A DNA stretch of 5,723 nucleotides, taken from Promethearchaeia archaeon (GTDB lineage Archaea; Asgardarchaeota; Lokiarchaeia; Sigyniarchaeales; SOKP01). The position numbers and the translations under genes are program-made. The notes beneath the pieces are model-generated. The model had not been told where the DNA came from. It saw only the letters and a program-made list of their open reading frames with translations, and searched no databases. Positions 1 through 5,723 of the stretch are shown piece by piece. Location of the stretch: the NCBI GenBank assembly GCA_029856445.1, contig JAHQWY010000246.1, positions 1 to 5,723 of the forward strand, written 5' to 3'. Position 1 is the stretch's first letter, and the number at the start of each line of letters is the position of its first letter.

Positions 1-370
1 TGGGTCTTTGAGCATTGCAAATAGTGGGATTATCACCATATCCTATTTTATTTGCGAAATCGATATAAGGTTGATTCATATGGAAAGGAGCCAATCCTAC
101 ACTAATTGTTTCTTGCATTAAAGGTGCTATATCCATAGCAAAAAATAACTCAGGTTCATAATTAAAAGGATGCATAATGATTGGTTTTCCTTCTTTACGT
201 GCTTTAAAAACGGTTTGAAAAATATTGAGAAACATCTCGTTTAAAGGGGTTAACTCAACATTTCTTAGTGGGCTTAAAAACGCGGTATACATGGTTTTCC
301 AGATAGTAAGATCTTTACCCCAATTTCCTCTTCCAAGTTTTTTATATTTATTAAACAACTCTGCATCCAT
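1..370 (-). CDS. 2-hydroxyacyl-CoA dehydratase / benzoyl-CoA reductase family, larger subunit, N-terminal part (cut by window edge)
   Basis: The minus strand reads open from an ATG at 370-368 to the window edge, giving 123 residues that start MDAELFNKYKKLGRGNWG. It aligns without gaps to the first 123 residues of the larger HGD-D subunit at 4568-3252, with 75 identities by eye. Shared blocks are KLGRGNWG (11-18), PIIMxPFN (63-70), PLMQE (83-87), VGLAP (91-95) and GYGDNPTxCNAQRP (110-123). Cys118 matches the first probable [4Fe-4S] ligand of the full-length copy. The ATG is preceded by AAGGA (383-379) at normal spacing, and the start coincides exactly with that of the paralogue. No frameshift or stop is seen. 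The gene diverges from the flavoprotein gene at 524 and, unlike its paralogue, has no smaller-subunit gene directly upstream; a partner could lie beyond the left edge or be shared with the copy at 5695. Family assignment is firm; substrate and intactness of the missing part (about 315 codons if like the paralogue) are unknown. Confidence 0.9.
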   Translation of the reverse strand, partial: MDAELFNKYKKLGRGNWGKDLTIWKTMYTAFLSPLRNVELTPLNEMFLNIFQTVFKARKEGKPIIMHPFNYEPELFFAMDIAPLMQETISVGLAPFHMNQPYIDFANKIGYGDNPTICNAQRP

Positions 371-523
371 TTATTTTTTCCTTGTTTCTTATATTTCCAG
401 TTATAGAATACTTATGCTATTGAAACTTAAAAACATAATGCTTTTACAGAAATGTTATTTGTAGTATTGATAATTTTTATATAAATATCTCACCTATACT
501 TATAATTAAGGGTGATTATCAAA
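371..523. promoter_or_regulatory. Divergent intergenic region with candidate promoters
   Basis: This 153-base, very AT-rich gap separates two divergent start codons, so it should hold promoters for both directions. Towards the plus-strand gene there is a perfect palindrome TTTATATAAA (476-485), which would serve as an archaeal TATA box with transcription starting near 507. In a bacterial reading, TATACT (495-500) or TATAAT (501-506) could be the -10 element. TTGATA (467-472) is too far from TATACT (22 bases) to be a convincing -35. Towards the minus-strand gene only a weak TATTCT (410-405, minus strand) is seen, with no good -35. A 79-codon open frame that runs from 225 into this gap is antisense to the partial dehydratase gene and has no similarity I recognise, so I treat it as spurious. 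No riboswitch-like fold was noticed. Confidence 0.45.
508..516 (+). promoter_or_regulatory. Ribosome binding site that decides the flavoprotein start
   Basis: AAGGGTGAT matches the 3' end of 16S rRNA (which pairs with AAGGAGGTGATC) and lies 7 bases before the ATG at 524. A GTG at 512-514 is in frame with the gene but sits inside this site, so it cannot be a start served by the same Shine-Dalgarno sequence. The ATG at 524 is therefore preferred over the four-codon-longer GTG start. Confidence 0.75.
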
Positions 524-1945
524 ATGAATAGTAATGAAGTAATATCTGAATTAGTAAATATTGTCGGAGAACAATTTGTATCTGATAAACCTGAAGAATT
601 GTTTCTATATCATTATGATTTTGTTACTGCTGAACCCGAAGGTAAATGTGATATTGTAATTATGCCAAACACAGCAGAAGAGGTACAAGATATTGTTAAA
701 CTTGCTATTAAACATAAAATTCCCGTTATCCCATGGGTATCTGGTATAAATTTTGGTTCTACTGCAACTCCCCGGAAAGGAGGGATCGTTGTTGATTTAA
801 GACGTTTAAATCGAGTAATTGAAGTAAACGAAGATGATATGTACGCATTAATAGAAGGAGGTACCACTTGGGCAGATTTACAAAGATATATCGGAAAACA
901 CCATCCAGATCTTATGGCAGGGATAACTTTTTCCCCTCCTGGAACAGGTGTTGTACCGTCTTGTTTGTGCTATGGAATGTTTGATTTAGGGATGCTTGGT
1001 GGTACAGGTGCGGAGTTTATAAATGGATTAGAAGTTGTGTTAGGTTCTGGAGAGCTAGTAAAAATAGGATCGTGTAGTTTATCTGATTGTTGGTATGGAA
1101 GGCAGCCGTTGCCGGATTTAGCAGGTTTATTTATAGGATGGGAAGGATCTACCGGAATTGTAACTAAAGCTGCCATAAAATTATGGCCAAAATTACCATT
1201 CCGAAAAACTTATACTCTTATGGGAAAGTCAATAGACATAGGCATTCCAGTATTGTTAAAGCTTTCAAAAGCGGGATTAGGGATATGTGATTTATTTGTA
1301 TTCAATTATGGTTGGGTTCAAGGTGGTGCTGGTGCTTATGAAAAAAAAGTTCCGCTAGATCCATTAAAAGCGAATCTACCAGATTTTATTGCGGGTGTCA
1401 CAACTCAGGCTTATACCGAAAAACAACATGAAGCTCAATGTGAAGCAATAGAAACCATTTACAAAGAAGGTGGTATTATGGAACTGCCAGGAGGGGCAGA
1501 TGCCTATAACCTTAATCTACCTATTCAAGGTTGGGGTGCTTGGAATTTCTCTAGAGGAGGAGGTGGGCAATGGATTGGAAGCTATTGTTCAACTCGAGAT
1601 ATAACAAAATACTACGAATTTGCTAGAAATATTTCCCTTAAACATGGACACACACCCCAGTTTTATTCTAGACTTCTATTTGGAGGTCATTATTGCGTTG
1701 CTCGTGTTAATATTAATTTTAATAAGGATGATCCTAAGGAAATCGAATCAGCTCGAAAAATTCTGAAAGAAATTCATGAAGAGGTTACTTCTCTAGATGG
1801 TGTTGTAATGTATAAAGCTCCAGAATGGGCCCATAAAGTAAATGAGGAAAAAACTCTCCCAGCTACAGTTGAATTAATAAAAAAGATCAAGAATTTGTTA
1901 GATCCTAATAAAATAATGAACCCTGGTCATGGATGGGGTGATTAA
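524..1945 (+). CDS. FAD-binding oxidoreductase, GlcD / vanillyl-alcohol oxidase-like (PCMH-type FAD domain)
   Basis: A 473-residue flavoprotein. The N-terminal PCMH-type FAD domain (about residues 40-225) shows the pyrophosphate-binding loop PWVSGINFG (70-78), GGIVVDLRRLNRV (86-98), EGGTTWADL (111-119), GAEFINGLEVVLGSGEL (162-178) and GLFIGWEGSTGIVTKAAIKLWPK (201-223). The C-terminal substrate domain ends with the family signature LLDPNKIMNPGHG (458-470). Family members oxidise 2-hydroxy acids (GlcD, D-lactate or D-2-hydroxyglutarate dehydrogenases) or phenolic side chains (vanillyl-alcohol oxidase, p-cresol methylhydroxylase). The PDLAGLF...GIVTK arrangement recalls the second group, but I cannot choose between them. 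No signal peptide or membrane segment is visible, so it is probably cytoplasmic. It ends one base before the Fe-S protein gene, the usual GlcD-GlcF/HdrD pairing, in which electrons pass from FAD to the Fe-S partner. Between two dehydratase genes, a role on a 2-hydroxy acid or an aromatic/acyl-CoA-linked substrate is plausible but inferred. The start at ATG 524 follows from the Shine-Dalgarno site. Confidence 0.88.
   Translation: MNSNEVISELVNIVGEQFVSDKPEELFLYHYDFVTAEPEGKCDIVIMPNTAEEVQDIVKLAIKHKIPVIPWVSGINFGSTATPRKGGIVVDLRRLNRVIEVNEDDMYALIEGGTTWADLQRYIGKHHPDLMAGITFSPPGTGVVPSCLCYGMFDLGMLGGTGAEFINGLEVVLGSGELVKIGSCSLSDCWYGRQPLPDLAGLFIGWEGSTGIVTKAAIKLWPKLPFRKTYTLMGKSIDIGIPVLLKLSKAGLGICDLFVFNYGWVQGGAGAYEKKVPLDPLKANLPDFIAGVTTQAYTEKQHEAQCEAIETIYKEGGIMELPGGADAYNLNLPIQGWGAWNFSRGGGGQWIGSYCSTRDITKYYEFARNISLKHGHTPQFYSRLLFGGHYCVARVNINFNKDDPKEIESARKILKEIHEEVTSLDGVVMYKAPEWAHKVNEEKTLPATVELIKKIKNLLDPNKIMNPGHGWGD
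1935..1942 (+). promoter_or_regulatory. Ribosome binding site that decides the Fe-S protein start
   Basis: GGGGTGAT overlaps the last codons of the flavoprotein gene and lies 4 bases before the ATG at 1947. An in-frame ATG at 1929 lies before this site and has no comparable Shine-Dalgarno sequence of its own, so the six-codon-longer start is rejected. The position favours translational coupling of the two genes. Confidence 0.75.
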
Positions 1946-1946
1946 T

Positions 1947-3185
1947 ATGGCAAAAAAAATTAGGTATATTAAGGGAATGGGAGTTACTCATATTGATACT
2001 AGACAAGAGATTCATAAAATTGATAGATACAAGAATATTGAACATTATAAAGATATTATATACCAATGTGGGAAATGTGGAACCTGTAGAACAGTATATC
2101 AGGATGCTGATTGGGCAAAAGTATGTCCATCAGGAGAGTTTAGAAAGTTTGAATCGTATTATCTTGGGGGTAAGAACCTATTAATTTGGGGATTAACCTC
2201 AGGTAAACTTAATTGGACTGATAATTTAGCAAATATATTTTATCATTGTTCTGTTTGTATGGCATGTGTTCAGCAGTGTCAAGTACCAGAACTCCATAGC
2301 TTTTCGGGAGAATGGTTAATGGCAATGAGAGAAGAAGCTGTTAAACAAGGTTATGGCCCAATGCCTGAGCAAAGACTATATACAAAACATACGATGGAAG
2401 AGAAAAATCCTTATATGGAAAAACATGATGATCGATTAAATTGGTTGCCATCACATATTAAACAAACAGCTGATGCCAAATTAGCTTATTTTGTTGGTTG
2501 TACCTCTAGTTATAGAGAGAAAAATGTCGCTGTTGCGACTGTGGAAATACTTAACTCTTTAAAAGTAGATTTCAGAATTCATGATAATGAAGCTTGTTGT
2601 GGATCTCCCGTTTATATGACCGGTCAAACGGAAAAAGCAAAAATCTTGGCAGAAACAAATGTAAACAACTTTAAAAATGCAGGGATAGAAAAAATTGTTA
2701 CATCATGCGCTGGGTGTTATAGAACATGGAAAGATATTTATCCAAATAAATTCGGTCTTGAACACGGTATTGAAGTAAAGCATTTACCTGAGTTTTTATT
2801 AGGTAAATTAAAGAATGGAGAGCTAAATTTTACGAAAGAATTTAACATGAAAATTACTTATCATGATCCTTGCCATATTGGTCGTCATATGGGTATTTAT
2901 GAAGCTCCCAGAGATGTATTATCCAATATTCCTGGAATTGAAATGTTGGAAATGCCTCGAAATAGAAGTAATGCATGGTGCTGTGGTTCAGGAGGTGGTG
3001 TTAGATCTGCATTTAAAGATATGTCTGCCTTTGCCGCAAATGAACGCATAGAAGAAGCAAAAGAGACCGCAGCCGAAGCAATAGTTACATGTTGCCCCTT
3101 CTGTTTAAATCAATTTAAAAATAATATTAAAGATAATGAGATACAAGCTATAGATCTCTCTGAGATTGTGAAAAAAGTAATTTAA
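1947..3185 (+). CDS. Heterodisulfide reductase subunit D / GlcF-like (Fe-S)-binding protein with two CCG domains
   Basis: A 412-residue electron-transfer protein. Two [4Fe-4S] ferredoxin-type sites come first: C41xxC44xxC47 followed 12 residues later by C60-P61, and C101xxC104xxC107xxxC111xxP. Two cysteine-rich CCG domains follow: C185, C217-C218-G, C254xxC257, and C309, C345-C346-G, C382/C383, C386. In HdrB/HdrD proteins CCG domains bind the noncubane [4Fe-4S] clusters that reduce disulfides; in GlcF and LutA-type proteins they relay electrons from a flavoprotein. All ligand cysteines are present in both CCG domains, so there is no sign of degeneration. The first ferredoxin site has a longer gap to its last cysteine than the usual CxxCxxCxxxCP. 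No transmembrane segment is seen, so any contact with a quinone or membrane partner would need another protein. It follows the flavoprotein gene by one base and surely works with it. The electron acceptor (heterodisulfide-like thiol, menaquinone, ferredoxin or an ETF-type carrier) is not determined. Start chosen at ATG 1947 from the Shine-Dalgarno position. Confidence 0.92.
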   Translation: MAKKIRYIKGMGVTHIDTRQEIHKIDRYKNIEHYKDIIYQCGKCGTCRTVYQDADWAKVCPSGEFRKFESYYLGGKNLLIWGLTSGKLNWTDNLANIFYHCSVCMACVQQCQVPELHSFSGEWLMAMREEAVKQGYGPMPEQRLYTKHTMEEKNPYMEKHDDRLNWLPSHIKQTADAKLAYFVGCTSSYREKNVAVATVEILNSLKVDFRIHDNEACCGSPVYMTGQTEKAKILAETNVNNFKNAGIEKIVTSCAGCYRTWKDIYPNKFGLEHGIEVKHLPEFLLGKLKNGELNFTKEFNMKITYHDPCHIGRHMGIYEAPRDVLSNIPGIEMLEMPRNRSNAWCCGSGGGVRSAFKDMSAFAANERIEEAKETAAEAIVTCCPFCLNQFKNNIKDNEIQAIDLSEIVKKVI

Positions 3186-3210
3186 TAAAAATTTTTTTTA
3201 ATTTTTTAAT
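3186..3210 (+). terminator. T-rich tract after the Fe-S protein gene, probable terminator
   Basis: Directly after the stop codon come runs of eight T (3192-3199) and six T (3202-3207). Five A precede the first run (3187-3191), so only a weak A-T hairpin could form, with no GC-rich stem. Such a tract alone is typical of archaeal intrinsic termination; in a bacterium it would be a weak terminator. The gap lies between convergent genes, where a termination signal is expected. Confidence 0.5.
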
Positions 3211-3219
3211 CTACCTCAG

Positions 3220-3232
3220 TAAGGAAGCCTTA
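3220..3232. repeat. Short inverted repeat in the convergent gap
   Basis: TAAGG (3220-3224) and CCTTA (3228-3232) form a perfect 5-base stem with a 3-base loop. It lies 19 bases beyond the stop of the minus-strand dehydratase operon and could mark its 3' end. On the minus strand it is followed by A-rich rather than T-rich sequence until a short T run near 3191-3187, so it is not a classic intrinsic terminator. Confidence 0.3.
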
Positions 3233-3251
3233 GCGATTAAGGAATTTATAT

Positions 3252-4568
3252 TTAAAGTACAATTTGTGTTAAAAATTCTGAAATCTTCCCTCTAATCGCG
3301 TCTGAGGTTACTTCTCTTGAATCGTAGGGATCAACTCCAAAAATCAAGGTGGGGACCCCTGTTTCTTCGCGTACTGCTTCTGAAGTTACCCTTGTCATAA
3401 GATATGCATGTTTACAAGCAAACTGCATTGGAAATATTACACAATCAACTTTATAATCTTTAACATAATTTATTACGAAATCTATATAGTACTCAATAGG
3501 ACCTCTACATGTCCCTATCATAGGAAAATCTAAAGTACCTTTAGCTAAGCTTTCAAAACATTTTTCATTTGTAGATATGTCTTGAGGTAATGGTTGGTAG
3601 AATCCAATTAGATCAAGTATTGTTACCGCGTTAAATTCCCTTTCCAACCATGGAAATAGTCCATAATCAAAGAATACATGAGTATATGGCCAAGCTATTC
3701 TGATTTTTTCATCAGGTATCCCTCCTATCCCATTTTTAACATTCTCAGCAGCAGTATCGCGTAAGAATTTAGTTCCCTTCACAGCATCATATGTACCTCC
3801 ACGCGTAGCCATACAAATGGTATTTGTATAGCCAGCTACACTATCAGCGGGGCAAGGAACAGTTTTTAGAAGTTCATTAAATTCCAACGCGTATTCTCGT
3901 GCTTCGTTTAGCCAAAGCATTGTTTGTTGAAATTTATCAGGATTTAGTTTTTGTTTAGTCTGTTTTTCAAGCCAAGATATTAAGCTCTTTAATTGATCAA
4001 TTATATATCTCATTGTTTTCTCATCATAAAACTCACTGACTTCATTGTATGCCCAGTAAGGGATATCTATATTGAAGGATGGAACACCTGTGAGTTGTTG
4101 GAAGACCTGGTATGATATTGACAGTGGGTTACATGGAGTCGAGAGGAAGAATAGAAGATCGGGTATTGGTGCCGAATCCTGCATATACGCTCCAATTAAA
4201 GGTCTTTGGGCGTTGCAGAGAGTTGGATTGTCCCCATAACCAACTTTATTAGTGAAATCTAAGTAAATTTCGTTTAAATGGGAGGGGGCTAAACCAACGC
4301 TAAACATTTCTTGCATTAAAGGTGTAATATCCATAGCATGAAAAATTTCAGGTCCAAAATTAAAAGGATACATGATAATAGGGGTTTCATTCCTACGTGC
4401 TTTAAAGATCTCAAGAAATACGTTTATTGACAACTCAACGACTGGAGTAAATTCTTCATCCTTTATAAGCTGGAGATATCCAAGATACATAGTTTTTAAA
4501 AGGTTATACCCCCTACCCCAATTTCCTCTTCCTAACTTCACATATTTGTTATATAATTCTTCGTCCAA
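3252..4568 (-). CDS. 2-hydroxyacyl-CoA dehydratase / benzoyl-CoA reductase family, larger (HgdA/BcrB-like) subunit
   Basis: A 438-residue HGD-D family protein, one half of the heterodimer that carries the low-potential [4Fe-4S] clusters and takes up single electrons from an ATP-hydrolysing activator. Recognisable blocks are KLGRGNWG (11-18), PIIMYPFNFGPE (63-74), GYGDNPTLCNAQRP (110-123), FFLSTPCNP (140-148), and a C-terminal core with FPMQFACKHAYLMTR (379-393), GVPTLIFGVDPYDSRE (404-419). Probable cluster ligands are Cys118, Cys146 and Cys385, one per conserved block. The first two are 28 apart, close to the 27 between Cys71 and Cys98 of the smaller subunit. The length suits the BcrB/BzdO side of the family better than the roughly 410-residue FldB/HadB type, but this is weak evidence for an aromatic substrate. 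The start is taken as TTG 4568: it sits behind a good Shine-Dalgarno site, and MDEELYNKY then aligns exactly with MDAELFNKY of the paralogue. The alternative GTG at 4577 would overlap the upstream gene by 4 bases. Confidence 0.9.
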   Translation of the reverse strand: MDEELYNKYVKLGRGNWGRGYNLLKTMYLGYLQLIKDEEFTPVVELSINVFLEIFKARRNETPIIMYPFNFGPEIFHAMDITPLMQEMFSVGLAPSHLNEIYLDFTNKVGYGDNPTLCNAQRPLIGAYMQDSAPIPDLLFFLSTPCNPLSISYQVFQQLTGVPSFNIDIPYWAYNEVSEFYDEKTMRYIIDQLKSLISWLEKQTKQKLNPDKFQQTMLWLNEAREYALEFNELLKTVPCPADSVAGYTNTICMATRGGTYDAVKGTKFLRDTAAENVKNGIGGIPDEKIRIAWPYTHVFFDYGLFPWLEREFNAVTILDLIGFYQPLPQDISTNEKCFESLAKGTLDFPMIGTCRGPIEYYIDFVINYVKDYKVDCVIFPMQFACKHAYLMTRVTSEAVREETGVPTLIFGVDPYDSREVTSDAIRGKISEFLTQIVL

Positions 4569-4572
4569 TTTT

Positions 4573-4580
4573 ATCACCTC
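4573..4580 (-). promoter_or_regulatory. Ribosome binding site implying a TTG start for the larger subunit
   Basis: On the minus strand GAGGTGAT (4580-4573) lies 4 bases before TTG (4568-4566) and spans the TGA stop (4576-4574) of the upstream gene. The GTG at 4577-4575 is in frame but is part of this site. A GTG start would have to rely on AGAGG a few bases further upstream, at shorter spacing. Overlap of the site with the upstream stop suggests translational coupling. Confidence 0.65.
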
Positions 4581-5695
4581 GCCTCTAAAATTTCTATAAA
4601 GGTTTGAACACGAGTTTTCATAGCCCCAGTACCACTTAATACATATTCCCTTTCCAACTCGAGAAACGGTATATTTAATTCCTTCAATTTTCTACGTAAC
4701 ATAAAAATTTCGCCCCACCATAGGGGGCAAAATTTCATTCTTTGAATAATTACACCATTAATATCAAATTCATTAATTAAATCTAATGTATATTTCATTC
4801 TTGTAGGTTGTTCGCCTGTCATACGTGGACATGAAACTCTTGATAAATATCGTTCAGCGAGAGCCTCCAATGGATCGGAAGACTCATCTACTAAATCCCA
4901 GAAAAATCTAGTTCCAAGACATAATGCGTCAGTTACTATCAATCCACCAAGGTCTTCGATAATTTTAACATATTCAGGATCATCAAGCATACTTCCAACC
5001 AACATTATTCTTGCTTTATGACTAATAACTCCTTCTCTACTGCTAATTTCTTTAAGTTCTTGAATTAATAGTTCATTAAATTGTTCTCTTGGAATAGAAA
5101 CCGCAGCGGTCAGCACATTCATTATTTCTGTACCCGTGATAGGAGGAGCTTCATGTTTCCTTAGCATAAACAGTTCTTTTAGCAGAGTACGTGTCTCATT
5201 ATATATCTTGATTGCACTCCTGAGCTTATCATCTGTAATGTTAACCCCAAAATTATTCTCTAGAACTTCCTTGAATTTAATTAATTCATTTTTAAACCAG
5301 TTAGTAGTTATTTCGTTAACAACACCCGGAGTGCTTAAGAAATGATGGAAGGAAAAAGGAGCTTTATATCTCAGGTTATCATAAAGACGACGAATCTGAT
5401 CGCAACTATTACATGAAACAATGCCATCGAGAAACTCATATTGCTTCCTATTAGCCAACTCCAGACAACAACGTGTAAAACTACAGGATGTATCAGTTAA
5501 ATATGCGTCAGCCATTGGTGTGTCAACCACACCCGTCGCTCTGATTCTTACTGGAAGAATATCGGCAGCAAAAATGATTTCATCAGGAATATAAGTGCAA
5601 AAATACCCTAAAACCTTTTTGCCTTCATTTTTCCAATTTTTAATCCAAGGATTAACAAGTGGAATTGCCTTTGCAAACTTTTCCATTACAGACAT
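4574..5695 (-). CDS. 2-hydroxyacyl-CoA dehydratase / benzoyl-CoA reductase family, smaller (HgdB/BcrC-like) subunit
   Basis: A 373-residue HGD-D family protein, close to the usual 370-385 of HgdB, HadC, FldC and BcrC. Family blocks in order: KKVLGYFCTYIPDEIIFAAD (26-45), LPVRIRATG (47-55), ADAYLTDTSCSFTRCCLE (62-79), VSCNSCDQIRRLYD (93-106), HHFLSTPG (117-124), then MLVGSMLDDPEY (231-242) and C-terminal QRMKFCPLWWGE (318-329), LELEREYVLSGTGAMKTRV (345-363). Probable [4Fe-4S] ligands are Cys71, Cys98 (or Cys95) and Cys323; GAMKTRV corresponds to the G-Q-x-x-T-R block common in the family. It precedes the larger subunit by 5 bases, so the two are surely one operon and form the heterodimer. The activator ATPase is absent from the window. 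The ATG at 5695 has only a weak GAG site 8 bases upstream; Met4 (5686) has none, so the longer start is kept. Only 28 bases upstream are visible and they show no clear promoter. Dehydratase versus dearomatising reductase cannot be decided here. Confidence 0.9.
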   Translation of the reverse strand: MSVMEKFAKAIPLVNPWIKNWKNEGKKVLGYFCTYIPDEIIFAADILPVRIRATGVVDTPMADAYLTDTSCSFTRCCLELANRKQYEFLDGIVSCNSCDQIRRLYDNLRYKAPFSFHHFLSTPGVVNEITTNWFKNELIKFKEVLENNFGVNITDDKLRSAIKIYNETRTLLKELFMLRKHEAPPITGTEIMNVLTAAVSIPREQFNELLIQELKEISSREGVISHKARIMLVGSMLDDPEYVKIIEDLGGLIVTDALCLGTRFFWDLVDESSDPLEALAERYLSRVSCPRMTGEQPTRMKYTLDLINEFDINGVIIQRMKFCPLWWGEIFMLRRKLKELNIPFLELEREYVLSGTGAMKTRVQTFIEILEAR

Positions 5696-5723
5696 AATCT
5701 TATCTCAAACCATTAATAATTGA

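Noticed and set aside
225..464. 79-codon open frame on the plus strand
   Set aside because: Most of it is antisense to the conserved dehydratase N-terminus, and the rest runs through the AT-rich promoter gap. No Shine-Dalgarno site or recognisable domain. A similar antisense frame occurs at 4372-4599 over the paralogue, as expected from shared coding sequence.
467..500. Sigma-70 promoter from TTGATA (467-472) and TATACT (495-500)
   Set aside because: The 22-base spacer is too long for a normal promoter; the elements are mentioned but not called as a pair.
613..1176. Two minus-strand open frames (613-867 and 970-1176)
   Set aside because: Both lie opposite the well-conserved FAD domain of the flavoprotein gene and have no family features.
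3220..3232. Hairpin TAAGG-AAG-CCTTA as a classic intrinsic terminator
   Set aside because: The stem is only 5 bases and no T run follows it directly on either strand, so it is listed only as an inverted repeat.
4372..4599. 75-codon open frame on the plus strand resembling the one at 225-464
   Set aside because: The resemblance comes from both being the reverse complement of homologous coding DNA. It is not evidence for a conserved small protein.
3252..5695. Naming the enzyme benzoyl-CoA reductase (bcrB/bcrC)
   Set aside because: Subunit lengths are compatible, but dehydratases of the same family look alike, and no BcrA/BcrD, aromatic CoA ligase or downstream dienoyl-CoA genes are in view.

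Overview
The window is an AT-rich stretch from an anaerobic, iron-sulfur-dependent prokaryote. It carries five protein genes, one cut by the left edge. They belong to two functional groups: the 2-hydroxyacyl-CoA dehydratase / benzoyl-CoA reductase family (HGD-D; three genes, all on the minus strand), and a GlcD-type FAD oxidoreductase paired with an HdrD/GlcF-type Fe-S protein (two genes, plus strand). No RNA gene, CRISPR array, transposase or integrase is visible.

Layout: (1) 1-370, minus: the N-terminal 123 codons of a larger HGD-D subunit. (2) 371-523: a divergent intergenic region with promoter-like AT elements. (3) 524-1945 and 1947-3185, plus: the flavoprotein and its Fe-S partner, one base apart and so surely co-transcribed and translationally coupled. 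(4) 3186-3251: a short convergent gap with a T-rich tract and a small hairpin. (5) 5695-4574 then 4568-3252, minus: a smaller HGD-D subunit followed by a larger one, a normal two-subunit operon. The left partial gene is a paralogue of the second larger subunit (75 of 123 residues identical in a gapless alignment made by eye), so the flavoprotein/Fe-S pair sits between two copies of the same enzyme subunit.

Working model (inference): the HGD-D proteins form a heterodimeric radical enzyme that dehydrates an (R)-2-hydroxyacyl-CoA or reduces an aromatic or other acyl-CoA. The FAD/Fe-S pair either handles the matching 2-hydroxy acid or passes electrons between an organic substrate and a low-potential or thiol/quinone pool. 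The ATP-dependent activator that such enzymes need (HgdC or BcrA/BcrD type) is not in this window and must be encoded elsewhere. The substrate cannot be read from the sequence.

Organism: the AT richness, the strict-anaerobe gene content and the extended GGTGAT Shine-Dalgarno sequences fit either a low-GC anaerobic bacterium (for example a clostridial or syntrophic lineage) or a low-GC anaerobic archaeon. A TTTATATAAA box about 43 bases before a start codon and a T-tract without a strong preceding hairpin lean slightly towards an archaeon, but this is weak evidence. In three of the genes an in-frame GTG or ATG lies within or before the Shine-Dalgarno sequence, so automatic start calls are likely 4, 6 and 3 codons too long; corrected starts are given here.
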